NCBI RefSeq assembly: GCF_036017915.1 | Contig: NZ_CP107929.1 | Span: 6,809,001-6,873,000 of the forward strand | DNA length: 64,000 nt | DNA from: Micromonospora sp. NBC_00421 | GTDB lineage: Bacteria; Actinomycetota; Actinomycetes; Mycobacteriales; Micromonosporaceae | Direction: 5' to 3' | Shown here: positions 1 to 8,465 of the stretch, piece after piece | Layout of the letters: each line of letters opens with the position of its first letter | How positions within the stretch are numbered: position 1 is the first letter of the stretch | Made by a program: the position numbers and the translations under genes | Notes under the pieces: model-generated | Databases searched by the model: none | Told to the model about the DNA's origin: nothing | Seen by the model: only the letters and a program-made list of their open reading frames with translations

Positions 1-337
1 TGCCCCAGCGTTCGGTGTCCGGATCGGACGGGATGCCGGGCCGGGCGTACAGGGCGACGTTGGCCAGGGTGAACGGCAGCAGCAACGTCCACAGGGCCCG
101 TTCGACGTCCCGCCTGGTCCGCGCCCCCGAGGTCAACTGCCCCCAGCTGTACGCCTCGACGACGAGGGGGTCGTCGGGGGCGGACGTGCTGGCGCGGTAG
201 AAGCCGGTGACGTCACCGCCGGAGACGAGCCGGGGCTGCGGGCCGGCACCGGTCGGGTCGGTGGGCAGTCCGAGGATCTGGTCGGGTGGGGTGTTGGACA
301 CGCCGTGCACCCGAAGTTCGAGTACCCGTTCGGCCAT
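1..337 (-). CDS. Hypothetical protein, N-terminal part (gene runs off the window)
   Basis: Reading the minus strand from the ATG at 335-337 gives MAERVLELRVHGVSNTPP, then about 112 residues open to the window edge. The opening HGVSNTPP stretch is, from memory, typical of the start of a family of large actinobacterial membrane proteins of unknown function. A short hydrophobic run (ALWTLLLPFTLANVALYA) appears near residue 85-100, which fits a membrane protein. The rest of the gene lies outside the window, so length and function cannot be judged. It is transcribed in the same direction as the acetyltransferase gene that precedes it (430-978), with about 90 bp between them. Confidence 0.7.
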   Translation of the reverse strand, partial: MAERVLELRVHGVSNTPPDQILGLPTDPTGAGPQPRLVSGGDVTGFYRASTSAPDDPLVVEAYSWGQLTSGARTRRDVERALWTLLLPFTLANVALYARPGIPSDPDTERWG

Positions 338-429
338 CGGTGCTCCCTGGTGACGTCGTCACTACCCAGAGTGCATCGGAATTCACGATTCGCCCACCGA
401 TCCGGCAAAGGTTTTCGCAGCTCAGGCTG

Positions 430-978
430 TCATTCCAGGGTACGTATCACCCGTGCGGGGTTACCCACGGCAACCACGTTGGGTGGTAGGTCGCGGGTGA
501 CCACCGCGCCGGCGCCGACCACCGTGTTCTCCCCGACGGTCACCCCGGCGAGAACGATCACCCCGCCGCCGAGCCAGACGTTGTCGCCGATGGTGATCGG
601 TTGGGCGGCCTCCCACCGGGCCCGGCGTGGTCCCGGCTCGACCGGGTGGGTGGCGGTGAGCAGCTGCACGTTCGGTCCGATCTGGACGTCCGCGCCGATG
701 GTGATCCGCGCGACGTCGAGCAGGACGGCGTTGAAGTTCACGAAGCTGCGTGCGCCGAGGTGGGTCTGCCAGCCGTAGTCGCAGTACAGCGGTGGGCGTA
801 CCCAGGCGTCCTCGCCGACGGTGCCGAGCAGCTCGCGCAGGGCGGCGAGCCGGCCCTCGGGGTCGTCGGCGGAGCTGCGGTTGAAGCGTTCGGTGAGCCG
901 CGCGGCGCGGTCCAGGTCGGCGATGATCTCAGGTTCGTTCGCGATGTACGGCTCGCCGGCGAGCATGCGTTCCCTCAT
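430..978 (-). CDS. Maltose/galactoside-type O-acetyltransferase (left-handed beta-helix)
   Basis: About 182 residues. The N-terminus MRERMLAGEPYIANEPEI matches the Mac domain that opens maltose O-acetyltransferases. The second half shows hexapeptide repeats (for example IGDNVWLGGGVIVLAGVTVG) and ends in the family tail VVAVGNPARVIR. LLTATHPV contains the expected catalytic His. Such enzymes transfer acetyl from acetyl-CoA to a sugar or related hydroxyl in the cytoplasm; the acceptor here is unknown. The start at 978 puts the Mac motif at residue 1. In-frame alternatives are GTG 985-987 and an ATG at 1068. No strong ribosome site is visible before any of them. Confidence 0.85.
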   Translation of the reverse strand: MRERMLAGEPYIANEPEIIADLDRAARLTERFNRSSADDPEGRLAALRELLGTVGEDAWVRPPLYCDYGWQTHLGARSFVNFNAVLLDVARITIGADVQIGPNVQLLTATHPVEPGPRRARWEAAQPITIGDNVWLGGGVIVLAGVTVGENTVVGAGAVVTRDLPPNVVAVGNPARVIRTLE

Positions 979-1080
979 GGACGTCACCAGGTGATCGTGG
1001 CTGATCGACCGGCCGGACGCCGGTAACCGAGGGGCCGTGTCTCGGCAATGTGGCCGGAAGGTCATCATCCGGACTTCTTT

Positions 1081-1099
1081 TTACATACTGAGTATGTAA
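1081..1099. promoter_or_regulatory. 19-bp perfect palindrome, candidate operator
   Basis: TTACATACTGAGTATGTAA is a perfect inverted repeat around a central G. It is strikingly AT-rich for this genome. It lies between the acetyltransferase gene (minus) and the S8 protease gene (plus), 57 bp before the TTG start of the protease. An ATACT/AGTAT core in this form resembles PadR-type operators. No regulator gene is adjacent. The right half could also overlap a -10 element (TATGTAAT). Confidence 0.55.
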
Positions 1100-1155
1100 T
1101 TCTGAGGCGTCGATATGACTCCCGTCATGGAAGACGCCCCAGAAGGAGGGATCCG

Positions 1156-4100
1156 TTGCACGGAACCAGAAGAACCGCGGCCGGTGGGCTGGTGCTCGCC
1201 CTGGCCCTCGGTCTACCGGCGACGAGTGCGGGCGCCGCGCCCGCAGCTCAGGCCACGCCCCGACCCGCCGCGCCGGCCGTGGGCTCCATCACGGTCACCC
1301 TGATCACCGGGGACCAGGTCACCGTCACCCGCACCGGCGGCGCCGCCGTGCGCCCCGGCGCCGGCCGCAAGCACCAGCAGTTCGTGGTGAGCCGCGAACG
1401 CGGTCACCTCTCCGTGGTGCCCCGGGACGCGCTGCCGCTGCTCCGCTCGGGGCAGGTCGACAGGCGACTGTTCGACGTCACCGCGCTGATCGACGCCCGC
1501 TACGACGACGCCCACCGCGACAGCCTGCCGCTGCTGGTGTCGTACCGCTCGGGGCAGGCCCGGCGCGGTGCGGCCGGACTGCCCGGCACCCGGGTGACCC
1601 GCGACCTGCCGGCCATCCGGGGCGCTGCCCTGACCGCGGGCAAGTCCTCGGCCGGCGCGGTCTGGTCGACGCTCACCGGCGGGGCCGGCGGTGCCGACAG
1701 GGCCGGCGGGGCCGGCGGTGCCCGGCTCGACGCGGCAGGGGGCGTCGAGCGGATCTGGTTGGACGGCCGCCGCGCGGTCTCGCTCGACCACAGCGTGCCC
1801 CAGATCGGCGCACCCACCGCCTGGGCGGCCGGCTACACCGGCAAGGGGGTGACCGTCGCGGTGCTGGACACCGGCATCGACGCCACCCACCCGGACCTGG
1901 CCGGCAAGGTGACCGAGGCACGCAACTTCAGCGACACGCCGGACCAGAAGGACACCGTCGGCCACGGCACCCACGTCGCGTCCACCATCGCCGGCACCGG
2001 TGCCGCCTCCGGTGGCAAGTACAAGGGTGTCGCGCCGGACGCGAAGCTGCTCGACGGCAAGGTCTGCGAGGACTTCGGCTGCGCCGAGTCGTCGATCCTG
2101 GCCGGCATGCAGTGGGCCACCGTCGACAAGAAGGCCACCGTGGTCAACCTGAGCCTCGGCGGCCGGGACACCCCGGAGCTCGACCCGCTGGAAGAGGCCG
2201 TCCAGACGCTCACCGCCCAGACCGGCAGCCTCTTCGTCATCGCCGCCGGCAACGACGGCTCGGACGGCTCGGTCGGCTCACCGGGCACCGCCGACGCCGC
2301 GCTCACCGTCGGCGCGGTCGACCGGGACGACGAGCTGGCCGAGTTCTCCAGCCGGGGCCCCCGGGTCGGCGACGACGCGCTCAAGCCCGACATCACCGCC
2401 CCGGGCGTCGACATCGTGGCCGCCCGCTCCGCCAACGGCCAGATCGGCGATCCGGTGGGGACGCAGTACGTCGCGCTCTCCGGCACCTCGATGGCCACCC
2501 CGCACGTCGCCGGCTCGGTGGCGCTGCTCGCCCAACAGCACCCGGGCTGGAAGGCCGGGCAGCTCAAGGCGACCCTGATGGCCGCCGCCAAGCCGCACCC
2601 CACGCAGACCGCCTACGAGCAGGGCGCCGGCCGGGTGGACCTGACCCGGGCGATCACCGAGCAGGTCACCACCGACCCGGTAAGCGTCTCGTTCGGTCGG
2701 GCCCTCTGGCCGCACGGTGACGACGCCCCGATCACCCGGACCGTCGCCTGGCAGAACGGCGGCTCCGCCCCGGTCACCCTCGACCTCACCCTTGAGGTGA
2801 AGGGCCCGGGCGGGAAAGCCGCGCCGGCCGGCATGTTCGCCCTCGGCGTCAACCGGATCACCGTCCCGGCGGGCGGCCGGGCCGAGACCACCGTCACCGC
2901 GGACACCCGGCTCGGGGTCGACGGCTACTGGACCGGCCGGGTGGTGGCCCGCTCGGGCAGCACCGTGGCGGTCACCCCGCTGGCGGTGCACCGGGAGGTG
3001 GAGAGCTACACCGTCACGCTCACCCACCTCGACCGGAACGGCAAGCCCGCCGCCGACTACGCGACCACCCTGGTCGGCCTCGCCGACTTCGACGTGCGGG
3101 ACGTCTTCGGCGCCGACGGTGTCGCCGAGGTCCGGATCCCCAAGGGCCGGTACGGGCTGAGCAGCGTCCTGTTCGAGGAGGCGCCGGAGGGCGAGTCCAG
3201 CGGGCTGGCCCTGCTCAGCCAGCCGGAGTTGGTGGTCGACGGCGACACGGCGCTCACCATCGACGCGCGTCGGACCGGGCCGGTCCGGATGACCGTCCCG
3301 CAGGCCGACGCGAAGGTCGTCCTGGTCGATGTCGCCGCCAACTTCTTCACCGACGACGGCGGTAGCTACAGCTTCGGCGTGGGCTCCGACACCTTCGGCG
3401 GGGTGCGCACCGGGCAGCTTGGCGGCACGGTGACGGACAAGCGGTTCATCTCCTCCTTCAGCAGCCAGTGGGCCGACCTCGACGTCGCGCACAGCCCCTA
3501 CCTGTACGCGCTGAGCGAGGTCGTACCGGGCAGGCTGCCCACCGGGTTCACCCGCGACTACCGACCGCGTGACCTGGCCACCGTGGTGCACAAGTTCCAC
3601 GACGCGTACCCGGAGCTCGAGGCCGAGCGGTTGGTCTTCCCGGACAACGGTTACAACACCGGCGGCTGGGCGGTGAACGTCCCCACCACCGTGCCCGGCC
3701 AGCGCACCGAGTACTACAACACCAAGGGCATGCGCTGGGACTCCGAACTGGACTTCGGCACCCGGACCGAGGAAGGCTGGCTGGACCTCAAGGCGCTCCT
3801 CCTGGGCCGGTCCGCCGCCTACCAGGCCGGTCGGAAGGTCACCGAGACCTGGGGGTCCGCGCCCCTCGGGCCGACCCTGCCCACCCCGCGCTGGCCGGAG
3901 GAGGACGTCACCCGGATCGGGGACACCATCTGGGTGAGCGTGCCGCTGCACAGCGACGCGGCCGGACACATCGGGGTGTCGCTGAACGACAGCTCCCGTA
4001 CCGCGCTGTGGCGCAACGGCAAGCTGGTGGCGGAGAACGACGAGTCGGGGTACGGCGAGTTCACCGTGCCGAAGGAGGCCGGCGACTACAAGCTGACCGC

Positions 4101-4518
4101 CGGGGCCAAGCGGAGCCTGACCGACCTCAGCACCGAGGTCGAGGCGAGCTGGACCTTCCGGTCCGGGCACGTGGCGGGTGACACGCCCAAGCGGCTGCCG
4201 CTGTCGGAGATCCGGTTCACCCCGCGGTTGAGCGCCGACAACACCGCACCGGCCGGGCGGGTCTTCGCCGTTCCGGTCCAGGTGCGGCGGCAGGCGGGTG
4301 CCGGCACCGCCAAGGTGGCCAAGCTGAGCGTCGACGTCTCGTACGACGGCGGGAAGACCTGGCGACGGGCGACCGTGGTGAAGGTGCCGGGCCAGGGCAC
4401 CGTGGCGCTGGTCAACCACCCGGCCGGTGCCGGGTACGTGTCCCTGCGGGCGACCGCCCGGGACACCGACGGCAACACCGCGAGCACCCGGATCATCCAG
4501 GCGTACCGCCTGGAGTGA
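1156..4518 (+). CDS. Secreted subtilisin-like serine protease (S8)
   Basis: About 1120 residues starting at TTG 1156, with a GGAGGG ribosome site at 1145-1150; the reading frame is open further upstream but has no comparable site. A short basic N-terminus plus a hydrophobic run (GLVLALALGLPATSAGAAPA) is a Sec signal peptide. A propeptide of roughly 190 residues follows. The subtilase triad is clear: Asp238 in AVLDTGID, His270 in GHGTHVA and Ser445 in SGTSMATPHVAG, with the oxyanion Asn in AAGNDGSDGS. The remaining 650 residues are long beta-rich C-terminal domains with no cysteine-rich or cell-wall anchor signal, as in large actinomycete exported S8 proteases. Likely role is extracellular protein breakdown. 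A strong hairpin (4524-4561) ends the gene. Confidence 0.93.
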   Translation: MHGTRRTAAGGLVLALALGLPATSAGAAPAAQATPRPAAPAVGSITVTLITGDQVTVTRTGGAAVRPGAGRKHQQFVVSRERGHLSVVPRDALPLLRSGQVDRRLFDVTALIDARYDDAHRDSLPLLVSYRSGQARRGAAGLPGTRVTRDLPAIRGAALTAGKSSAGAVWSTLTGGAGGADRAGGAGGARLDAAGGVERIWLDGRRAVSLDHSVPQIGAPTAWAAGYTGKGVTVAVLDTGIDATHPDLAGKVTEARNFSDTPDQKDTVGHGTHVASTIAGTGAASGGKYKGVAPDAKLLDGKVCEDFGCAESSILAGMQWATVDKKATVVNLSLGGRDTPELDPLEEAVQTLTAQTGSLFVIAAGNDGSDGSVGSPGTADAALTVGAVDRDDELAEFSSRGPRVGDDALKPDITAPGVDIVAARSANGQIGDPVGTQYVALSGTSMATPHVAGSVALLAQQHPGWKAGQLKATLMAAAKPHPTQTAYEQGAGRVDLTRAITEQVTTDPVSVSFGRALWPHGDDAPITRTVAWQNGGSAPVTLDLTLEVKGPGGKAAPAGMFALGVNRITVPAGGRAETTVTADTRLGVDGYWTGRVVARSGSTVAVTPLAVHREVESYTVTLTHLDRNGKPAADYATTLVGLADFDVRDVFGADGVAEVRIPKGRYGLSSVLFEEAPEGESSGLALLSQPELVVDGDTALTIDARRTGPVRMTVPQADAKVVLVDVAANFFTDDGGSYSFGVGSDTFGGVRTGQLGGTVTDKRFISSFSSQWADLDVAHSPYLYALSEVVPGRLPTGFTRDYRPRDLATVVHKFHDAYPELEAERLVFPDNGYNTGGWAVNVPTTVPGQRTEYYNTKGMRWDSELDFGTRTEEGWLDLKALLLGRSAAYQAGRKVTETWGSAPLGPTLPTPRWPEEDVTRIGDTIWVSVPLHSDAAGHIGVSLNDSSRTALWRNGKLVAENDESGYGEFTVPKEAGDYKLTAGAKRSLTDLSTEVEASWTFRSGHVAGDTPKRLPLSEIRFTPRLSADNTAPAGRVFAVPVQVRRQAGAGTAKVAKLSVDVSYDGGKTWRRATVVKVPGQGTVALVNHPAGAGYVSLRATARDTDGNTASTRIIQAYRLE

Positions 4519-4523
4519 ACCGA

Positions 4524-4561
4524 GGTCCGGGCCCACGACGGTCTCGTCGCGGGCCCGGACC
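4524..4561. terminator. Bidirectional terminator between S8 protease and dapD
   Basis: An 11-bp perfect stem (GGTCCGGGCCC at 4524-4534 with GGGCCCGGACC at 4551-4561) is extended by an inner CGACG/CGTCG stem. It sits between two convergent genes, 5 bp after the protease stop. No T-run follows, as is usual in high-GC actinobacteria. Confidence 0.75.
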
Positions 4562-4570
4562 GCTCGGTCG

Positions 4571-5527
4571 TCAGTCGTTGGCGTGCAGGGCGGCGTTCAG
4601 CTCGATGCCCCGACCGGTGCGCGGCTTCGCCTCCAGCGCCCCGGTGACCGAGTTGCGCCAGAACAGCAGCCCGTCGACGCCGGACAGTTCGCGGGCCTTG
4701 ACCACCCGGCCGTCCGGCAGGGTGATCTTCGAGGCGGCGGTGAGATAGCAGCCGGCCTCCACCACGCAGTCGTCGCCCAGCGAGATGCCGACCCCGGCGT
4801 TCGCGCCGACCAGACTCCGCTCGCCGATCCGGACCCGGTCGGTGCCGCCGCCGGAGAGGGTGCCCATGATCGACGCGCCGCCGCCGATGTCGGAGCCGTC
4901 GCCGACCACCACGCCCTGCACGATCCGGCCTTCGACCATCGAGGTGCCCAGCGTGCCGGCGTTGAAGTTGACGAAGCCCTCGTGCATCACGGTGGTGCCG
5001 CTGGCCAGGTGGGCGCCGAGCCGGACCCGGTCCGCGTCGGCGATCCGCACCCCGCCAGGCACCACGTAGTCGGTCATCCGGGGGAACTTGTCCACCCCGT
5101 ACACGGCCAGGTGGCGGCCGGCGGCCCGCTCGATCACCCGCAACTCGTCCACCCGCTCCGGCGGGCACGGCCCGGCCGACGTCCAGGCGACGTTCGCCAG
5201 TTGGGCGAAGATGCCGTCGAGGTTCAGCTCGTTGGGCCGCACCAGGCGGTGGGAGAGCAGGTGCAGCCGCAGGTACGCGTCGGCGGCGTCCTTGATCGGC
5301 TCGTCCAGCGCGCCGATCACGGTGACCACCTGCACCGTACGCAGGCCGGGCAGGGCCCGCTCGCCGATCGCGCCGGGCGGCAGGTCGAGCACGTCGGCCT
5401 GGTCCTCGCCGGGGACCAGCGGCAACTCGCCCAGCCCCAGCTTGCCGGTCGGGTACCAGGTGTCGAGCACCTGCTCGGCGGCGGTCACGGTGGCCAGGCC
5501 GATACCCCAGGCGGATTGGGACGTCAC
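4571..5527 (-). CDS. dapD: 2,3,4,5-tetrahydropyridine-2,6-dicarboxylate N-succinyltransferase
   Basis: About 318 residues from GTG at 5525-5527, with a GAGAGGG ribosome site upstream. It catalyses the succinyl-CoA-dependent step of the DAP/lysine pathway in the cytoplasm. The sequence has the actinobacterial DapD form: an N-terminal alpha/beta domain ([23 protein letters not shown] start), then a left-handed beta-helix core with [19 protein letters not shown] and [18 protein letters not shown], and the tail [11 protein letters not shown]. Length equals that of mycobacterial DapD. It is divergent from dapE (5610), with only 82 bp between starts, so the two pathway genes probably share a regulatory region. 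Confidence 0.95.
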   Translation of the reverse strand: MTSQSAWGIGLATVTAAEQVLDTWYPTGKLGLGELPLVPGEDQADVLDLPPGAIGERALPGLRTVQVVTVIGALDEPIKDAADAYLRLHLLSHRLVRPNELNLDGIFAQLANVAWTSAGPCPPERVDELRVIERAAGRHLAVYGVDKFPRMTDYVVPGGVRIADADRVRLGAHLASGTTVMHEGFVNFNAGTLGTSMVEGRIVQGVVVGDGSDIGGGASIMGTLSGGGTDRVRIGERSLVGANAGVGISLGDDCVVEAGCYLTAASKITLPDGRVVKARELSGVDGLLFWRNSVTGALEAKPRTGRGIELNAALHAND

Positions 5528-5609
5528 TGTTCTACCCTCTCGTTCGCGGCTGCGGGCCCGCGCGGGCTCACCCCTCGCGCCCACCGTTCAGGACGGTACC
5601 GTGCGAACC

Positions 5610-6683
5610 ATGGAGAACCCGCTTACCCCCGAGGTCCTGGCCGATCCGGTGGCGCTGACCCGTGCCCTGGTCGACATCGAATCCGTCTCCCTCGACGAGA
5701 AGGCCATCGCCGACTGCGTCGAGGAGGTCCTGCGCCGGGTGCCGCACCTGAGCACCTTCCGGCACGGCAACACGGTGATGGCGCGGACGGACCTCGGCCG
5801 GGCCTCCCGGGTGGTGCTCGCCGGGCACCTGGACACGGTGCCGCTCAACGACAACTTCCCGTCGACAATGCGCGGCGACCTGATGTACGGCTGCGGCACC
5901 TCCGACATGAAGTCCGGGGTGGCGTTCGCGCTGCACCTGGCGGTGACCCTGCCCGACCCCCGGTACGACGTGACGTACTTCTTCTACGAGGCCGAGGAGA
6001 TCGAGTCCCGGTACAACGGGCTCACCCTGGTCTCCCAGGCCCACCCGGAATGGCTCCAGGCCGACTTCGCGGTGCTGCTGGAACCGACGTACGGCATCGT
6101 CGAGGCCGGTTGCCAGGGCACCATGCGGGCGGTCGTCACCACCCACGGCGAGCGGGCCCATGCGGCCCGGTCCTGGCGCGGGGTCAACGCCATCCACGGC
6201 GCGGGGGAGGTGCTGCGCCGGCTCTCGACCTACCAGGCCCGGCGGGTCACCATCGACGGTTGCGACTACCGCGAGGGCCTGAACGCGGTACGGATCCACG
6301 GCGGGGTGGCCGGCAACGTCGTACCCGACCGCTGCGAGATCGAGATCAACTACCGGTACGCGCCCGATCGTGACCCGGCGGCGGCCGAGGCGCACCTGCG
6401 GGAGGTGCTCGACGGCTTCGAGCTGACGGTCACCGACGCGGCCGCTGGCGCGCCTCCCGGACTCGACTCGCCGGCGGCCCAGGAGTTCCTGGCGGCGGTG
6501 GGTGCGGCCCCGATCGGCAAGCTGGGCTGGACCGACGTGGCCCGGTTCGCGGCGATGGGCATCCCGGCGCTGAACTTCGGCCCGGGCGACCCCAACCTGG
6601 CCCACCACAAGGACGAACACGTCGAACTCACCAAGATCCGCGACGGCGCCGCCACCCTCCACCGCTGGCTCACCCCCGCCTGA
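5610..6683 (+). CDS. dapE: Succinyl-diaminopimelate desuccinylase
   Basis: About 357 residues (ATG 5610; GTG 5601 is an in-frame alternative). It is an M20-family zinc hydrolase that removes succinate from N-succinyl-LL-DAP in lysine and peptidoglycan precursor synthesis. Visible motifs: GHLDTVP (first metal His and Asp), CGTSDMKSG (bridging Asp), FYEAEEIES (catalytic and metal Glu), and a C-terminal LAHHKDEHV that supplies the last metal His. The dimerisation insert lies in the middle. It stands divergent to dapD, which makes the next-but-one pathway partner, and this supports the assignment over a generic M20 peptidase. Confidence 0.94.
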   Translation: MENPLTPEVLADPVALTRALVDIESVSLDEKAIADCVEEVLRRVPHLSTFRHGNTVMARTDLGRASRVVLAGHLDTVPLNDNFPSTMRGDLMYGCGTSDMKSGVAFALHLAVTLPDPRYDVTYFFYEAEEIESRYNGLTLVSQAHPEWLQADFAVLLEPTYGIVEAGCQGTMRAVVTTHGERAHAARSWRGVNAIHGAGEVLRRLSTYQARRVTIDGCDYREGLNAVRIHGGVAGNVVPDRCEIEINYRYAPDRDPAAAEAHLREVLDGFELTVTDAAAGAPPGLDSPAAQEFLAAVGAAPIGKLGWTDVARFAAMGIPALNFGPGDPNLAHHKDEHVELTKIRDGAATLHRWLTPA

Positions 6684-6730
6684 CCCCCCACCCCCGCCCC
6701 CACCCCCCACCCCGCCACACCCCGCCCCGC

Positions 6731-6826
6731 CTCGGTCCGGCTCGCCCTCGGTCCGGCTCGCCCTCGGTCCGGCTCGCCCTCGGTCCGGCTCGCCCTCGGT
6801 CCGGCTCGCCCTCGGTCCGGCTCGCC
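6731..6826. repeat. Six tandem copies of a 16-bp unit
   Basis: CTCGGTCCGGCTCGCC is repeated exactly six times without a spacer. It lies in the non-coding spacer after dapE and directly abuts the large inverted repeat at 6829. The unit length is not a multiple of three and no plausible gene covers it. Confidence 0.95.
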
Positions 6827-6828
6827 CC

Positions 6829-6911
6829 GGTGATCAAGAGGTTTGCGTCACGGGGAGCGCTTTCCCGGCTCGCAAACCTCTTGATCACCAGCCGAAAACC
6901 TCTTGATCACC
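6829..6911. repeat. Inverted repeat with extra direct copy (GATCAAGAGGTTTGCG family)
   Basis: GGTGATCAAGAGGTTTGCG (6829-6847) and CGCAAACCTCTTGATCACC (6871-6889) form a perfect 19-bp stem around a 23-nt loop. A third copy of AAACCTCTTGATCACC sits at 6896-6911. The element is much more AT-rich than its surroundings. It could be a small dispersed intergenic repeat (REP or MITE-like), or a terminator for dapE and the small gene at 7089. Confidence 0.85.
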
Positions 6912-7088
<177 letters not shown>

Positions 7089-7256
7089 TCAGGCGGGGGT
7101 GAGGTGGGGGGTGTCGGGGGCGACCGGCTCGACGGGTGGGGCGGCGGGCTCTGCCGGCACCTCGAGTTGTCGGGCGCGGCGGCGCTCGGCCACCACCTCG
7201 TTGATCCGTCGCTGCATCTGCCGGCGGATCCGCATCCGCTCGTTGTTGCTGATCAC
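7089..7256 (-). CDS. Small conserved-looking basic protein, 55 residues
   Basis: From GTG at 7254-7256 the minus strand reads VISNNERMRIRRQMQRRINE and continues to a TGA at 7089-7091. A strong ribosome site (GGGGAGGAG) lies 5-6 nt upstream. The first 30 residues are a highly charged Arg-rich helix; the tail is Pro/Ala/Val-rich. There is no membrane segment and no recognised domain. It is divergent from the LOG-family gene at 7412. The good ribosome site, helical composition and clean start make it more likely real than the longer overlapping frames here. Function unknown. Confidence 0.65.
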   Translation of the reverse strand: MISNNERMRIRRQMQRRINEVVAERRRARQLEVPAEPAAPPVEPVAPDTPHLTPA

Positions 7257-7411
7257 GCTTGCTCCTCCCCCGAAGGCGCGCGCCGAGCCATACCCGGTAT
7301 GTGAATAGTAAGACGTACGGGCGACAGAATTAGTTGCCCATGATCGCGAACTTTTTCTTCGGCTCGCCGGCCGTCACCGCCCTGACGTGCGCCTCCACTA
7401 CGGTGACTGGC

Positions 7412-8461
7412 ATGAGTCAGAGCAACGGGCGGCAGCCGGGCCGCGATCCGGAGCGGCACCGGGGGGCGGTCACGCTGCGCCGCGGTGCGATCCCCACCAG
7501 CACCGCTGACCAGCGATTGTTGGACTCCCGGGGGCGCAGCGACTGGAAGACCAAGGACGCCTGGCGGGCACTTCGGATCCTCTCCGAGTTCGTCGAGGGC
7601 TTCGACACGCTGGCCGACCTGCCGCCCGCGGTGAGCGTCTTCGGCTCCGCCCGTAGCAAACCCGACAGCCCGGAGTGCCGGCTGGCCGAGGAGTTGGGTG
7701 CGGCCCTCGCCCGGGCCGGTTACGCGGTGATCACCGGTGGTGGTCCCGGGGTGATGGAGGCGGCCAACCGGGGTGCCAGCGACGCCGGTGGACTCTCCGT
7801 CGGGCTGGGCATCGAACTCCCCTTCGAGCAGGGGCTCAACGACTGGGTCGACCTGGCCATCGACTTCCGCTACTTCTTCGCCCGCAAGACCATGTTCGTC
7901 AAGTACGCCCAGGCGTTCGTCGTACTGCCGGGCGGCTTCGGCACCATGGACGAGCTGTTCGAGGCGCTCACCCTGGTGCAGACCGGCAAGGTGACCCGCT
8001 TCCCGGTGGTGCTGATGGGCACGGCGTACTGGCGTGGACTGCTCGACTGGTTGCGCGACAGCATGGCCGCCGAGGGCAAGATCGGCCCGGTGGACCTGGA
8101 GCTGATCTGCCTCACCGACGACGTCGACGCGGCGGTGCGGCACATCGTCGCGGCCGAGGCGGCGCTCGCCGCCGACCAGGAGGCGGTCCGCGAGGAGGCG
8201 GTCGCCCGGACCGCAGCCGACCAGCAGGCCGCCCGCCGCGCCGCCGACACCGCCGCGCCGTCCGGCGGCACCGCGTCCGGCGGCACCGCGTCCGGCGGCA
8301 CCGCGTCCGGCGGCACCGCGTCCGGCGGCACCGCGTCCGGCGGCACCGCGTCCGGCGGCACAGGCTCCGGCGGTACGGGAGGCAGCGGTACGGGGAGCGG
8401 CGCAGGATCCGGCGGCACCGCGTCCGGTACCGGACGCGGCGTCGATGGTCGGGAGGGCTGA
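7412..8461 (+). CDS. LOG-family (TIGR00730) nucleoside 5'-monophosphate phosphoribohydrolase
   Basis: About 349 residues from ATG 7412 (GTG 7403 possible). The core carries the LOG/lysine-decarboxylase-like signature GGGPGVMEAANRGA and PGGFGTMDELFE, with Arg and Glu positions used for hydrolysis. Such enzymes cleave cytokinin-type or ordinary nucleotide monophosphates to base and ribose 5-phosphate. The N-terminus has a 50-60 residue extension and the C-terminus a flexible tail made of six perfect SGGTA units (15-bp repeats, 8261-8350) followed by degenerate ones. A second LOG gene follows after 4 nt, so the pair is almost certainly an operon. Confidence 0.88.
   Translation: MSQSNGRQPGRDPERHRGAVTLRRGAIPTSTADQRLLDSRGRSDWKTKDAWRALRILSEFVEGFDTLADLPPAVSVFGSARSKPDSPECRLAEELGAALARAGYAVITGGGPGVMEAANRGASDAGGLSVGLGIELPFEQGLNDWVDLAIDFRYFFARKTMFVKYAQAFVVLPGGFGTMDELFEALTLVQTGKVTRFPVVLMGTAYWRGLLDWLRDSMAAEGKIGPVDLELICLTDDVDAAVRHIVAAEAALAADQEAVREEAVARTAADQQAARRAADTAAPSGGTASGGTASGGTASGGTASGGTASGGTASGGTGSGGTGGSGTGSGAGSGGTASGTGRGVDGREG
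8261..8350 (+). repeat. Six tandem 15-bp repeats inside the first LOG gene
   Basis: TCCGGCGGCACCGCG is repeated six times exactly, encoding Ser-Gly-Gly-Thr-Ala, and five decayed copies follow to about 8425. The unit is a multiple of three, so copy-number change would keep the frame open. The tail lies outside the catalytic fold. Confidence 0.95.
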
Positions 8462-8465
8462 GACG

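Noticed and set aside
2278..4536. 752-codon minus-strand open frame opposite the S8 protease
   Set aside because: Low-complexity shadow of a clear protease gene; it also crosses the terminator at 4524.
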